A stretch of DNA of 64,000 nt, taken from Ruegeria sp. R14_0. GTDB lineage: Bacteria > Pseudomonadota > Alphaproteobacteria > Rhodobacterales > Rhodobacteraceae. The stretch spans positions 186,001 through 250,000 of the forward strand of contig NZ_JAGHRC010000006.1 of NCBI RefSeq assembly GCF_017743975.1, in the 5' to 3' direction. The translations under genes were made by a program, and so were the position numbers. Of this stretch, positions 8,426 through 17,741 are shown one piece after another (position 1 is the first letter of the stretch; each line of letters opens with the position of its first letter). The notes beneath the pieces are model-generated. The model worked only from the letters and a program-made list of their open reading frames with translations, did no database searches and had not been told where the DNA came from.

Positions 8426-10515
8426 CAGCGATGAATACAGCGACGGCACGTGGGATGTTGTACCAGCTCCTTTTGGCAGGCGGTTGGCGCAGCAATGAGG
8501 ATCGGCTGGTTGAAGCCTTTCCACACATGCTGGAACAGCTGCATCCTGAAGATATTTTTGAAACTTTGGGCAACCTGGAAATCCCTTACACTCAAATCAA
8601 ATGTCGTGAGTGTGACATTGGCCAACAGGAATGCCCTGCGCTGGTCATCCCTGAAAACGGGGCCTGCTATCTGGCTCTAAGCCGCGCTGATGGTGTGTTG
8701 CAGGTCAGTGACGATCAGAACCCTGACTTCAGGAACATAAAGCCCGGGCGGCACTGGTGTACGGTCATCCGAATAGACTGCTTTGCCTACCAAAAGACGG
8801 ACCGTCATTTCACGTCTGTACGCGCGGCGTTTCAAGACCTTGGGCCGATGATGCCTTGGTTGCTGATCGCGTCGTTGCTGTCGAACCTTCTTGGCCTGAT
8901 GGTCCCGCTGCTGATCATGGGCATCTACGAGCGGGTGATCCCGTCAGGTTCCGTCAATCTACTGATTTCTTTGGTGATTGGTGTCGGGATCATAGCGGTT
9001 TCGGACCTGTGCTTTCGCCAGGCGCGAACCCGGGCTTTGGCCTATGTTGGTTGGCGAGGCGAACGCCAGTTGATGATCGCGCTATTTCGCAAGTTAATGT
9101 CGCTACCGCTCAGCCAGCTTCAGAAATCCGATATTGCTCAACAGCTGTCGCGTTTTCGTCAGTTCGAATCCCTGCGCGACGTATTCACGGGGCAGGTCAT
9201 GACGACGTTGCTGGATCTTCCCTTTGTGTTGATCTTCCTTGCGCTTCTTACGTACCTCGCCCCGCAGGTCGGGGTGCTGACGCTTGGGTTGGCGGCGTTT
9301 TTGGTTGTACTTGGAGTAGTTACTATCCCGCGTCAAAAACAGCTGGACAACGATGCGACCCTGGCTGCAGCGGCAAGTCAGGCTGCGATGCAGGACGCGA
9401 TACTACATCAGCGCACCATTGCCAATCTCGGGATGCAGGCCCAATGGCTTGCGCGCGGTGTGCCATTGGCGGAACAGGCCGAGGCCGCCACACGTCGCGC
9501 GCGCCAGTTTCAAGCGCTCTGTCAGTCTTTGGCGCAATCTGTGACGGCGCTTGCAACCATGGGGGCGATCATTTTGTGCGCGCATGGCGCGCTGAGCGGA
9601 GAGATCAGTTTTGGCGCTTTGATCGCATCGATTGCCCTCGTATCCAAAGCCCTGTCTCCGGTTCAGGCGCTGTACTCCAGTTTTCCGCAGCTTCTTTCTT
9701 TTCACAACAGCCGTCGTCAGGCGGACCGCGTTCTGGGGTTGGATGAAGAAATGCAAGTTGGCTTTGAGCCGAGTCATCAGAAAACCCTGAGCGGTGCGAT
9801 AAGTTTTTCCGCCGTTACCTATCGGCCCGACCCTGTAAATGCGCCGCTTTTGTCCCAGGCAAGCTTCAACGTCGAACCAGGTGAGGTGGTTCTGGTTATG
9901 GGCAGCGATGCAGCCAGTCGCACTGCGGTGCTGGACCTGATTGACGGTATTTACAGCCCAATGGCCGGCACGATTGAGCATGACGGGATCGACATTCGCC
10001 AAATCGCTCGGGACGAGCTTCGCAGTTCGATCACTTACGCGACCTACGATACCGCCTTGTTCTACGGTACGGTTGCCCAGAACTTTCGATTGGCTGCGCC
10101 GTCCGTGTCCGACGAAGATATTCGGGTGGCTTTGGATCAATTGGATTTGCTTGATGATCGCGACCTGTTGCCTGCCGGAATTGATACGCGTCTGGCGGAT
10201 GGTGGTCTGGCGCAATTGCCCGCCGCAGCCCTGAAGTCTCTGACCCTGGCGCGCAGCATGGTACGGAAATGCCCGGTCTATCTGTTCTCAGAGCCGACCA
10301 ATGGCCTTTCGGATCTTCGACGCGCGTGTTTCCGAAACTGGGTCCGGTCGCAACAGGGGCGCAAGACGGTTGTGATCGCAACTGCGGATAGGTCCTTTAT
10401 GCAGTTCGCCGATCGCTTTGTGTTTTTGAACGGCGACAGGGTGGTGGTGAACGCGACCGGCGAGGCCGGTCGCAAAAAGCTCGGGGCTGTTTTGAAATCG
10501 CTTGGGAGGGTGTGA
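8422..10515 (+). CDS. Second type I secretion ABC subunit: C39-like domain, membrane domain, degenerate NBD
   Basis: 697 residues: an N-terminal C39-peptidase-like domain (about 1-125) without a catalytic Cys-His pair at the expected place, an ABC type 1 membrane domain (about 140-430), and an ABC-like NBD. Walker A reads GSDAASRT (about residues 494-501), with Arg for Lys and the glycines missing. Walker B is VYLFSEPT, with Ser for Asp. The signature region is LAQLPAAALKSL with no LSGGQ, and the switch histidine is missing (IATADRSF). The layout matches LapB/RtxB-type exporters for large adhesins. The start is GTG 8422, overlapping the stop of the first subunit with AAAGAGG upstream; ATG 8431 is an alternative. 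Both ABC partners lack a canonical ATPase site. Confidence 0.85.
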   Translation: MTAMNTATARGMLYQLLLAGGWRSNEDRLVEAFPHMLEQLHPEDIFETLGNLEIPYTQIKCRECDIGQQECPALVIPENGACYLALSRADGVLQVSDDQNPDFRNIKPGRHWCTVIRIDCFAYQKTDRHFTSVRAAFQDLGPMMPWLLIASLLSNLLGLMVPLLIMGIYERVIPSGSVNLLISLVIGVGIIAVSDLCFRQARTRALAYVGWRGERQLMIALFRKLMSLPLSQLQKSDIAQQLSRFRQFESLRDVFTGQVMTTLLDLPFVLIFLALLTYLAPQVGVLTLGLAAFLVVLGVVTIPRQKQLDNDATLAAAASQAAMQDAILHQRTIANLGMQAQWLARGVPLAEQAEAATRRARQFQALCQSLAQSVTALATMGAIILCAHGALSGEISFGALIASIALVSKALSPVQALYSSFPQLLSFHNSRRQADRVLGLDEEMQVGFEPSHQKTLSGAISFSAVTYRPDPVNAPLLSQASFNVEPGEVVLVMGSDAASRTAVLDLIDGIYSPMAGTIEHDGIDIRQIARDELRSSITYATYDTALFYGTVAQNFRLAAPSVSDEDIRVALDQLDLLDDRDLLPAGIDTRLADGGLAQLPAAALKSLTLARSMVRKCPVYLFSEPTNGLSDLRRACFRNWVRSQQGRKTVVIATADRSFMQFADRFVFLNGDRVVVNATGEAGRKKLGAVLKSLGRV

Positions 10516-11843
10516 TGAACGTGGATTCCAAGAAAACCAGAGTGTCCGGTCCGATGGAACGGGCAAATCGCAAACGCCAACTGCGGCGGCCACGGTTCGC
10601 GGCGTTTTTGTCGTTGGCGGTTTCCGCAATGATTGGCAGTCTCGTCGTGCTGGCAGGGCAAACAGGGGTACCGCAAATCACCCGCGCGCCAGGAACGATC
10701 CTGCCGATTGGCGCGTATCCGCAAATCGAGACCATGCCCGGCGGAATTGTGCGGGCTGTTCATGTTCGTGATGGCCAGTTGGTTGAGGCAGGCGATTTAT
10801 TGGTGGAGCTGGACCACCCGGATTTGAGCCGAGAACGGTCCGTTCTGTCTGGCCAACTTGCGGGGGTCAGGCGCGACACGGATACGGCAACCGCAATACT
10901 GGCGATACTGGATCGCGAGTCGTTGCCAAGCAGACCAGAAATAGCAGCCTTGAGTGGTAAGGGTCTTGTGGCTGCGGCCGCCAGGTTAGAGTTGTACGCC
11001 GAAAGCCAGCGCATCCAGGGCGCCTCGATTGTCCAACAGGAAGAAACTTTGAATATACTGACGCAAGCCGCTCAGTTCGCGCAGGATCGTGTGCAAAAGA
11101 AGGAAGAAATTCTTGAACGCTACGCTCAATTGCGCGCCCGCGGCCTGAAGTCTTTGAGCGATTTTCTTGAAGAAGAAGATGAGGTGGACGCAGTACGTGC
11201 CGCGGCTTCTGATGCCCGGGTCCGGGTCGCGGAGGCCCAAAGTGCGCTGATGTTGGCCCGTGCGTCAAAGGCCGAAGAGACCCTGGCTCTGCGTGACGAA
11301 CTACTGACCCGAATGTCCGAACTTGAACAAAAGCAATCAGAACTAAGCGTGTCTTTGGATACCGTCACATCGAAACTCGCGGCTTTGCGCATCACGGCCC
11401 CAGCGCGCGGCGTTGTTCAGGCGGTGACCTTCCCCAATCCGGGAGAGGTCATCGCTCCGGGCGAGGTAATCTTTGAAATTCTACCGACGCATCAAACCCT
11501 CGTCGTCGAGGCTCGTATCGCGAATTCCGAGGTTGGGCATGTGGACGCGGATCAACCGGTTTCGGTCAGCGTCGATACATTTGATGCGCGCCGTTTTGGC
11601 AAGGTCGAGGGGCGTTTGCAGTCAATCTATCCAGTCCCCATGACAGATGAACAAACCGGTGAGACCTATTTCCGCGCGGCCTTCGAATTGTCCGAAGACA
11701 GAATTGGGGCGGGCACGTGGGAGCGCCCCTTGCAGGCTGGGATGACGGTCGTTGCAGAGATGACGACCGGTGAGCAAACCTTGTTGGCGTACCTTTTAAA
11801 GCCGGTGCAAATGACTATGGAGCGCGCTTTCAACGAACGCTGA
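10515..11843 (+). CDS. HlyD-family type I secretion membrane-fusion protein
   Basis: 442-residue periplasmic adaptor linking an inner-membrane ABC exporter to a TolC-type outer-membrane channel. It has a short cytoplasmic basic N-terminus, one membrane anchor (about residues 28-48), a lipoyl/barrel-sandwich half near residue 75 (GGIVRAVHVRDGQLVEAGD), a long alpha-hairpin with coiled-coil character (about 110-280), the returning barrel half (APARGVVQAVTFPNPGEVI), and a beta-barrel to the end. Length and order match HlyD/LapC. ATG 10515 overlaps the previous stop as TGATG with GGGAGG upstream. Third gene of the secretion cassette. No TolC-family gene lies nearby, so the outer-membrane channel must be encoded elsewhere. 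Confidence 0.92.
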   Translation: MNVDSKKTRVSGPMERANRKRQLRRPRFAAFLSLAVSAMIGSLVVLAGQTGVPQITRAPGTILPIGAYPQIETMPGGIVRAVHVRDGQLVEAGDLLVELDHPDLSRERSVLSGQLAGVRRDTDTATAILAILDRESLPSRPEIAALSGKGLVAAAARLELYAESQRIQGASIVQQEETLNILTQAAQFAQDRVQKKEEILERYAQLRARGLKSLSDFLEEEDEVDAVRAAASDARVRVAEAQSALMLARASKAEETLALRDELLTRMSELEQKQSELSVSLDTVTSKLAALRITAPARGVVQAVTFPNPGEVIAPGEVIFEILPTHQTLVVEARIANSEVGHVDADQPVSVSVDTFDARRFGKVEGRLQSIYPVPMTDEQTGETYFRAAFELSEDRIGAGTWERPLQAGMTVVAEMTTGEQTLLAYLLKPVQMTMERAFNER

Positions 11844-11852
11844 CGCCTATGA

Positions 11853-13736
11853 TCAATACAACATATTCAGCATCAGCATGGAGACGATCAGAAACAAGAC
11901 GGTCATCACTCCGCCGGAACGTACGAAGTCCATGACCTTGTATCCTGCGGGGCCCATGATCAGCGCGTTTACCTGATGCGTTGGAATGATAAAGCTGTTC
12001 GATGTCGATATCGCGACCGTCAGAGCAAAAAGGGCGGGATTTCCACCAGCCGCAACAGCAATGGATACGGCCAGCGGAACCAGCAGAACCGTGGCTCCAA
12101 CATTCGACATCACGAGCGAAAACGCCGTTGCCAGAATGGCAACACCAGCTTGCAGCGCCCAGATTGGCCAGCCGTCCAGAATGACCATGATCTGCTGGGC
12201 AATCCACGCCGCAGTCCCAGTGTTCTGCACCGCCTGTCCCAAGGGGATCAGACACGCTAGCAGAAAGACTGTGTTCCACCCGACCGCACGGTAGGCTTCA
12301 TCGACGCTCAGGACACGGGTCAGCATCATGCCAGCCGCTCCGGTCAAAAGACATAGGGATAGCCGCACGTCGGTGAACAAAATCAACGACAGGGAAATCG
12401 CGAAAAAGGCCAACGCCCAGCCAACTTTCTGTGGGCGCAACTCGTCTTGTGGGAAGTCCGTCGTAACAACAACAAAATCCGGGTCGCGCTTGATGCGCAT
12501 CAGGTTGTCCCATCGCGTATGGGCGACAAGCATGTCCCCGGCCTGAAACTTCTCAAGCCCGATCTGGGTGGAGTGGTGCGTTTCCGTTTCAACGTGGCTG
12601 AGTGTCTCTTCCCCGCGATGGATGGCCAACAAGGACATGCCATAGGTCTTGCGAAACAGCAGCTCGCGCGGGCATTTGCCAATCAGTTTGCTGTCGGGCG
12701 TGATGACAACCTCGGCAATGCCTGCATTTGTCGGCGCGAACTCTTCGACGAAGATGTCCAGCTCGGGAAGTACCTTCAACCCGTATTTTTGCGCGAATTC
12801 CTCGACAACCCATCGACGACCGATGATCGCCAGCCGACACGGCGCGGCGATTTCTGCCGTCAGAACCTGAACCATCGAGGTCTTGCCCCGGTAAAACGTC
12901 GAGATGATGTAGAGGTGGTTTTCGTGGTTGATGTCCGCCAGTATTTGCCCGACCAGGGGGCTCTCCGCAGGCACGATCACCTCGAAGACATCTGCCTTTA
13001 GGCCATAAACCCGCTGCAGATATTCCTGCGTGCCCTGGCCCGTTCCGGTATTGTCCGACCCGTCATCTCCTGGCAGGACCCAGCGGCCCAGCAGAAGGAA
13101 ATAGGCGATACCGGTCAGGATCAGGGCTACACCAATGGGTGTCACGGAAAACAGGCCGAACGGCTCGATTTGTTGATCCGCCGGCAGGCCGTTGTTGGCC
13201 GTCTGGATCAGATCGTTCAGCAGGATAAGCGGCGATGATCCGACCATGGTCATTGTGCCACCCAGAATTGCGCAAAAGCCCATTGGCATAAGCAGGCGCG
13301 ACAGCGGAATACCGGATCGTGAGGATATTCGGCTAACCACCGGCAGGAACAGGGCGGCTGCGCCCACATTCTGCATGAAAGACGAGATCACACCGACCGT
13401 GCCCGATACGATCGGCAGAACACGGTTTTCGGACTTGCCGCCGTATTTCAGGATAACGGCGGCTACTTTGTTCATGATGCCGGTCTTGTCCAGGCCGGCG
13501 CCCACGATCATGACCGCGATGATGGAAATCACGGCGTTCGAAGCGAACCCGTCAAACAGGCGCGGGACGTCTGCCAGGTTTTCAAGACCGGGCGCATAGC
13601 TGAGCAGGCCGATCAGGACCAGAACCAGAATGGCAGAAAGGTCAATTCTGACAATTTCAGAGACAAAGAGAAAAACGGTGAAGGCCAGAAGGGCGCACAC
13701 AACGCCCATCTCATAACTAAAGGCCACCTGTTCCAC
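11853..13736 (-). CDS. SLC13/DASS-family anion permease with two RCK_C (TrkA-C) domains
   Basis: 627-residue inner-membrane transporter. N-terminal helices to about residue 200 and C-terminal helices from about residue 420 flank a soluble central part with two TrkA-C-like domains (about 215-300 and 310-390). Conserved features include MQNVGAAALFLP and MVGSSPLILLNDL in the first half and SNVGATVLLVPLA in the second, the paired SNT-like substrate loops of DASS carriers. Members with this layout carry sulfate or dicarboxylates, usually with sodium; the substrate here cannot be read. Convergent with the secretion cassette, ending nine bases after it. The start is ATG 13736; no partner gene is apparent. 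Confidence 0.85.
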   Translation of the reverse strand: MEQVAFSYEMGVVCALLAFTVFLFVSEIVRIDLSAILVLVLIGLLSYAPGLENLADVPRLFDGFASNAVISIIAVMIVGAGLDKTGIMNKVAAVILKYGGKSENRVLPIVSGTVGVISSFMQNVGAAALFLPVVSRISSRSGIPLSRLLMPMGFCAILGGTMTMVGSSPLILLNDLIQTANNGLPADQQIEPFGLFSVTPIGVALILTGIAYFLLLGRWVLPGDDGSDNTGTGQGTQEYLQRVYGLKADVFEVIVPAESPLVGQILADINHENHLYIISTFYRGKTSMVQVLTAEIAAPCRLAIIGRRWVVEEFAQKYGLKVLPELDIFVEEFAPTNAGIAEVVITPDSKLIGKCPRELLFRKTYGMSLLAIHRGEETLSHVETETHHSTQIGLEKFQAGDMLVAHTRWDNLMRIKRDPDFVVVTTDFPQDELRPQKVGWALAFFAISLSLILFTDVRLSLCLLTGAAGMMLTRVLSVDEAYRAVGWNTVFLLACLIPLGQAVQNTGTAAWIAQQIMVILDGWPIWALQAGVAILATAFSLVMSNVGATVLLVPLAVSIAVAAGGNPALFALTVAISTSNSFIIPTHQVNALIMGPAGYKVMDFVRSGGVMTVLFLIVSMLMLNMLY

Positions 13737-13859
13737 TTACTTCACCGGGAATTCGTTCTTCGTAACATGAACGTCTAACTCATTTGACCGATCTTGTCAT
13801 GATGTTTCAAACTGGAGCGGCAAAGCGAAACATAGTTGCGCAAATTTGTTCGGCGTGGA

Positions 13860-14324
13860 TCACCCACGTCCGCGATATGGTGGTACGCCTTGATCTGGGA
13901 TCCAGACGCTTTCGGGCATCGGGCCGGTCTGCCAGAACACATCGATCGGGATGCCTCCGCGCGGGTACCAGTAGCCGCCAATTCGCAACCATCGAGGCTT
14001 TAGAAACTCTTGCAGACGACGCGCAATAGAAATGGTGCAATCCTCGTGAAACGCGCCGTGGTTGCGGAACGATCCCAAGAAAAGCTTAAGCGCTTTGCTT
14101 TCGACCAACCACTGGTCGGGTACGTAGTCGATCACCAGATGGGCAAAGTCTGGCTGTCCCGTCATCGGGCAGAGCGAGGTGAATTCAGGCGCTGTGAATC
14201 GCACGTTGTAATCCACGTCTGCCTGCGGGTTCTGGACCCGTTCCAGAACGGCCTCTTCCGGGCTGTTGGGCATTTTGGTTTCTCCACCCAGTTGGGTGAG
14301 GTTGCTGTAGATGCTGTCGGTCAT
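13860..14324 (-). CDS. queF: NADPH-dependent 7-cyano-7-deazaguanine reductase (preQ0 reductase)
   Basis: 154-residue unimodular QueF of the tunnel-fold superfamily, which reduces the nitrile of preQ0 to the aminomethyl of preQ1 for queuosine. The nucleophilic cysteine sits in [13 protein letters not shown] (about Cys52), the substrate-binding glutamate and NADPH motif in [14 protein letters not shown], and a further conserved acid and histidine in NHGAFHED. It ends the queC-queD-queE-queF series read leftward, 16 bases after queE. A second in-frame ATG lies 17 codons in; the longer start matches usual family length. Presence of queF commits preQ0 to queuosine rather than archaeosine-like uses. 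Confidence 0.95.
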   Translation of the reverse strand: MTDSIYSNLTQLGGETKMPNSPEEAVLERVQNPQADVDYNVRFTAPEFTSLCPMTGQPDFAHLVIDYVPDQWLVESKALKLFLGSFRNHGAFHEDCTISIARRLQEFLKPRWLRIGGYWYPRGGIPIDVFWQTGPMPESVWIPDQGVPPYRGRG

Positions 14325-14340
14325 GTTGTTTCTCCTACGG

Positions 14341-15042
14341 TCAAACGCCGCGTTTGTTGCCCCAGATCAGAACATGCAGCTGGGGCAGAATGCGTGGTGC
14401 GAACCATCCGGTGGTCAGAGTCTTTTCGATCAGCCATTCCAGGCGGTTGGTGGCTTTGGTCAGGTCAACCGGGCTGGTCGGTTCGGTGTCCGGGTTGCCC
14501 GGTTGCAGATAGAGCGGCAGCTCCGGGTACCGATCTGCAACGTCACGCGCCCATGCGAAATCTGCATCGTCAAAGATCACGATCTTGAGCGCCGTCTGAG
14601 CGGGGCGCACTGCCAGACAGGCCTCGAATGCCGCCCAATCCATGTGCTCGCCACTGCTTGGCGGTTTGGGGCTGAGAACCAGCATCGCTAGATCGGCAAA
14701 CCATGGTTTGGCAATCGACCCCTGCGTTTCGCAGGCAAAGGCATAACCTTCGGCCACGCCACGCTGGATCAGCGGCCCAAAATCCTGAATGGCGGGGTTG
14801 CCGCCGGAGAGGGACACGGTCAAGGGATGCCCTCCAGACAAACGGAGGATTTCGCGCCAAACCGCCTCGGTCTCCATCTTTGCCCAATCATGACGATGTG
14901 CGCTGTCGACCGCGTGCAGGCTGTCGCACCAGCTGCAGCGGAAATCGCACCCGCCCGCGCGGACAAAGACAGTCGGTTGGCCGATCAGGGCACCTTCGCC
15001 CTGCACGGTGGGGCCAAAAATCTCGGATATGCGCAGCGTCAT
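14341..15042 (-). CDS. queE: 7-carboxy-7-deazaguanine synthase
   Basis: Radical-SAM ring-contraction enzyme that turns 6-carboxytetrahydropterin into 7-carboxy-7-deazaguanine. The 233 residues open with [15 protein letters not shown], the QueE substrate loop, and carry the cluster-binding CDFRCSWCD, a CxxxCxxC arrangement that binds the 4Fe-4S cluster. Glycine-rich SLSGGNPA follows for SAM and magnesium. The start overlaps the queD stop as ATGA. Pathway assignment is supported by the immediate queD and queC neighbours. Confidence 0.95.
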   Translation of the reverse strand: MTLRISEIFGPTVQGEGALIGQPTVFVRAGGCDFRCSWCDSLHAVDSAHRHDWAKMETEAVWREILRLSGGHPLTVSLSGGNPAIQDFGPLIQRGVAEGYAFACETQGSIAKPWFADLAMLVLSPKPPSSGEHMDWAAFEACLAVRPAQTALKIVIFDDADFAWARDVADRYPELPLYLQPGNPDTEPTSPVDLTKATNRLEWLIEKTLTTGWFAPRILPQLHVLIWGNKRGV

Positions 15043-15392
15043 GGGCGGTACTCGGCCCAGGTCTTGGGCGTTTCGGACACTTTAACCGCCGCGGTTTCCG
15101 GCCAGCGAGCCGCACACCAGTCAAAGAAATGACGCGCGAGGTTCTCGGCGGTCGACACGACGTTCAGCACATCGTTCAGATGCCGGTGGTCGAACTCGTC
15201 GTCGATATAGGTCTTGAGCGGCTTCAGCTCATGATAGTCCCGCACAAATCCGTCGGCATTCAGGTCACGGCCCGCCAGTTCGACGACTACAATGTAATTG
15301 TGACCGTGCAGGCGGGCGCACTGGTGATCCTCGGGCAGGTGGGTCAACTGGTGCGAGGCGGAAAAGTGAAACTCCTTGGTAATTCTGTACAT
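15039..15392 (-). CDS. queD: 6-carboxy-5,6,7,8-tetrahydropterin synthase
   Basis: 117-residue tunnel-fold enzyme that converts dihydroneopterin triphosphate to 6-carboxytetrahydropterin, the first dedicated deazapurine step. Zinc ligands are visible in FHFSASHQL and RLHGHNY, with the catalytic cysteine in [11 protein letters not shown] second catalytic histidine-aspartate pair is seen in DHRHLND. It overlaps queC at position 15392 and queE by four bases, so it is part of one leftward operon. Confidence 0.95.
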   Translation of the reverse strand: MYRITKEFHFSASHQLTHLPEDHQCARLHGHNYIVVVELAGRDLNADGFVRDYHELKPLKTYIDDEFDHRHLNDVLNVVSTAENLARHFFDWCAARWPETAAVKVSETPKTWAEYRP

Positions 15393-16090
15393 CAGACCTG
15401 CGCCTCGGCGATGGCTGCTTTCCAGAACTCAGCGTCTTGGTATTGGGTGGGGTCGGTTACACCGGCCAGAGCGAACGCCTCGCGCCGTTCAACACATGTA
15501 CCGCAACGTCCGCAATGAACCTCGCCCCCTTTGTAGCAAGACCACGTCTGGTCGAACGGAGTGCCCACCCGCGCGCCCTCGCGGACGATATCGGCTTTGC
15601 TACGGTGTACAAATGGAACATACAGCGCCACGTCTGCATAGCCGTCCAGGGCGGCGCGCTGCATTTTGTCGAACGCGTCGGTGAAGGTGGGACGGCAATC
15701 GGGATATATGAAGTGATCACCGCCATGCACGGCGGTTGCCACGGCGTCATCGCCCTGGGCCGCTGCTACGCCATAGGCGATCGTCAGCATGATGGCATTG
15801 CGGTTTGGGACAACGGTGACCTTCATCGTCTCTTCCGCGTAGTGCCCATCCGGAACGTCCAAGTCGTCGGTTAACGCTGAGCCGGTCAGAGACGCCCCGA
15901 CCGAGCGCAGATCAATCACGTGATGTGGCACGTTCAGCCGATTTGCACAGGCGGCTGCAAATGTCAGTTCCTTGGTGTGGCGTTGGCCATAGTCGAAAGA
16001 CACAAGCCGTGACAGGTTCCCTTCCGCAGCCAGCACATGCGCAAGCGATACGGAATCCAGTCCGCCGGAGCAGACCAATGTCGTTTTCAT
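15392..16090 (-). CDS. queC: 7-cyano-7-deazaguanine (preQ0) synthase
   Basis: ATP-dependent amide-to-nitrile synthase converting 7-carboxy-7-deazaguanine and ammonia to preQ0. The 232 residues start with the PP-loop VCSGGLDSVSLAH (about 7-19), and near the C-terminus bind zinc through SCYKGG and CGRCGTC. First gene of the leftward queCDEF operon. The 121-base spacer upstream to the racemase gene was inspected for a preQ1 riboswitch and none was recognised, so regulation is unclear. Confidence 0.95.
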   Translation of the reverse strand: MKTTLVCSGGLDSVSLAHVLAAEGNLSRLVSFDYGQRHTKELTFAAACANRLNVPHHVIDLRSVGASLTGSALTDDLDVPDGHYAEETMKVTVVPNRNAIMLTIAYGVAAAQGDDAVATAVHGGDHFIYPDCRPTFTDAFDKMQRAALDGYADVALYVPFVHRSKADIVREGARVGTPFDQTWSCYKGGEVHCGRCGTCVERREAFALAGVTDPTQYQDAEFWKAAIAEAQV

Positions 16091-16211
16091 GTTTTCAGTC
16101 CTTGTTTTGATAGCCGGGTAGGCTGCGACCGGCGGGGCGGACGCTTACGGACTTTTGCAGGTGAACGCAATGCACGACTTGGTGCGTTTTGGAGAACTGG
16201 TCTTTGCGTCG

Positions 16212-16931
16212 TCAGGGGTTGGGAAAAACAGGCGGTACAAGACCTGCCTGAAACCAACTGACCAGAGTGACGATGGAAAAAACAGGTAAACCCGTCGCGC
16301 GCTGAATATCAGCTGCGTAGGGGCACATATTCGTGCATTCCAGCACAATCGCGCCGAGGTCCGGATTGTCAGCTTGCAGGGCCACAGCGGCCTCGACGTT
16401 GTCGGCCCGTGCTTTTTCGACGTCCAGCCGAAGTTCGTTTCCAAGAATTGCCCGGGTGAATTCGCGACCACCTTCGGTGGTGCCAATCGGGGTTCCATCG
16501 GGAACCTGTGCAGCGATCAGATGATCCTGGGTCAGTGTTGACGCTGAAATGGTCAGTACTCCTGCACGTTTTCCGGCAGGCAGGATGGTGTTCACCATCT
16601 GCACTTGCATCAGCGAGGATGTTACGACCGGGACTGAAACCGCCTCAGACAGTTCTTGCTGGAACAGCGAAAGAAACCCGCAATTGGTGGTGATGCCATC
16701 GGCACCATCCTTCACCAAATCGCGTGCCGCATCGACAAAGGCGTCAAGCATGCCTTCGGCCCGGTTCCGGACCACCCGATCCGGTGAGGCATCGCGCACG
16801 ATGCGGTAAAGCACCGGAAACGGCCACGTCACAGCGTTACCCATATCGCCTGGGATGCGTGGGAACCGGGCGTCCAGCATGAGAATGCCGACAGACGCGC
16901 CGTATATAGATTTTCCCCCTTGGGCGATCAT
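16212..16931 (-). CDS. Aspartate/glutamate/hydantoin racemase-like protein
   Basis: 239-residue two-domain protein of the Asp/Glu racemase superfamily, cofactor-independent enzymes that use two cysteines as acid and base. The expected pair is present: Cys84 in TTNCGFL and Cys199 in LECTNMC. Relatives include arylmalonate decarboxylase, maleate isomerase and hydantoin racemase, so the reaction is not certain. The gene follows a GntR regulator with an ATGA overlap, and a ThDP enzyme is divergent from that regulator, suggesting a small catabolic unit. An amino-acid or hydantoin-type racemase is the best guess. Confidence 0.75.
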   Translation of the reverse strand: MIAQGGKSIYGASVGILMLDARFPRIPGDMGNAVTWPFPVLYRIVRDASPDRVVRNRAEGMLDAFVDAARDLVKDGADGITTNCGFLSLFQQELSEAVSVPVVTSSLMQVQMVNTILPAGKRAGVLTISASTLTQDHLIAAQVPDGTPIGTTEGGREFTRAILGNELRLDVEKARADNVEAAVALQADNPDLGAIVLECTNMCPYAADIQRATGLPVFSIVTLVSWFQAGLVPPVFPNP

Positions 16932-17632
16932 CCCTGAGCCTCCTCGATTATCCGGGCCGCGATGTTCTGGGACCCTTCCATATAGATGCTGGATATCCCG
17001 TGCCGCACGGCGTCCTGCACCTGATCCATCCGTTTTGCGATATGCGCGCCCAAAACACGCACGGCTTCATCTGCATTGCGTTCCAACAATGCTTGCATGA
17101 CCTGTTTGTGTTCCTCTTTCGAGCGTTGAAGCCGATCCAGGCTCATCGAAATCCATCGGATGTATCGTATGCGTTCGTTGATCCGGGTCAGCGTCTGAAC
17201 CAGTTCGGCATTGCCGGAAAGGGTGGCAATACCAAGGTGAAACGCCTCATCTCGACTGACGGCCTCTTCTACAGTCAAACCGGTGATATCGATTCCGGTT
17301 GCATAAAGTTCATCCCGAAGCGCTTGCAGTTCGGCGTCTGAGGCCTTTGCACAGGCGGCACGCACGGCGGCAATTTCGATGATCTGGCGCAGCTCGAACA
17401 GGTCGAACACGCTTTGCGCATCCAATGGGCGGCAGAAAAACCCCTGACCGGGTCGAAAGTCGAACATCCGTTCTGCAACCAGCCGGTTCAAGGCTTCGCG
17501 CAAAGGCGTGCGGCTGACGCCCAATTCCTTGGACAGCGCCACTTCGTTCAGCCGGTCTCCTGGACGCACGCGAAACGAGACGGCCATTGCCTTTACCTGA
17601 TCGTAAATGTCGTCGACGCGTGGACCTGCCAT
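16928..17632 (-). CDS. GntR-family transcriptional regulator, FCD (FadR) subgroup
   Basis: 234 residues: an N-terminal winged helix-turn-helix (about 10-75, with RPGDRLNEVALSKELGVSRT and PLREALNRL) and an all-helical FCD ligand domain (about 85-215) with metal-ligand-type Asp and His residues (RDEAFHLGI, EEHKQVMQALL). Such regulators usually repress adjacent catabolic genes and are released by a small acid. A perfect palindrome containing GTATAC lies in the divergent spacer at 17694-17707 and is the probable operator. Likely targets are this operon with the racemase and the divergent ThDP enzyme gene. Confidence 0.88.
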   Translation of the reverse strand: MAGPRVDDIYDQVKAMAVSFRVRPGDRLNEVALSKELGVSRTPLREALNRLVAERMFDFRPGQGFFCRPLDAQSVFDLFELRQIIEIAAVRAACAKASDAELQALRDELYATGIDITGLTVEEAVSRDEAFHLGIATLSGNAELVQTLTRINERIRYIRWISMSLDRLQRSKEEHKQVMQALLERNADEAVRVLGAHIAKRMDQVQDAVRHGISSIYMEGSQNIAARIIEEAQG

Positions 17633-17693
17633 GACCTAAGCCTTTTTCTTTTGCAAAGGGGTGCCATAAGCCAGCATTGAAATCAATATACAA

Positions 17694-17707
17694 AACTGTA
17701 TACAGTT
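17694..17707. promoter_or_regulatory. Perfect 14-bp palindrome, probable GntR operator
   Basis: AACTGTATACAGTT is a perfect inverted repeat in the spacer between the divergent GntR and ThDP enzyme genes, 35 bases before the ThDP start. A GTATAC core is typical of FCD-type GntR operators. A related double GTATAC element occurs before acnB at 35631-35648. Confidence 0.65.
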
Positions 17708-17741
17708 CTGTGTGCAGATGTGAATCAAAGGAAGCCAAGCC

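Noticed and set aside
11844..11852. TolC-type outer-membrane gene completing the secretion cassette
   Set aside because: The next gene is a convergent SLC13 permease nine bases away; no outer-membrane channel gene was found in the window.
16091..16211. preQ1 riboswitch before queC
   Set aside because: The spacer was read on the minus strand and no preQ1-I or preQ1-II pattern was recognised.
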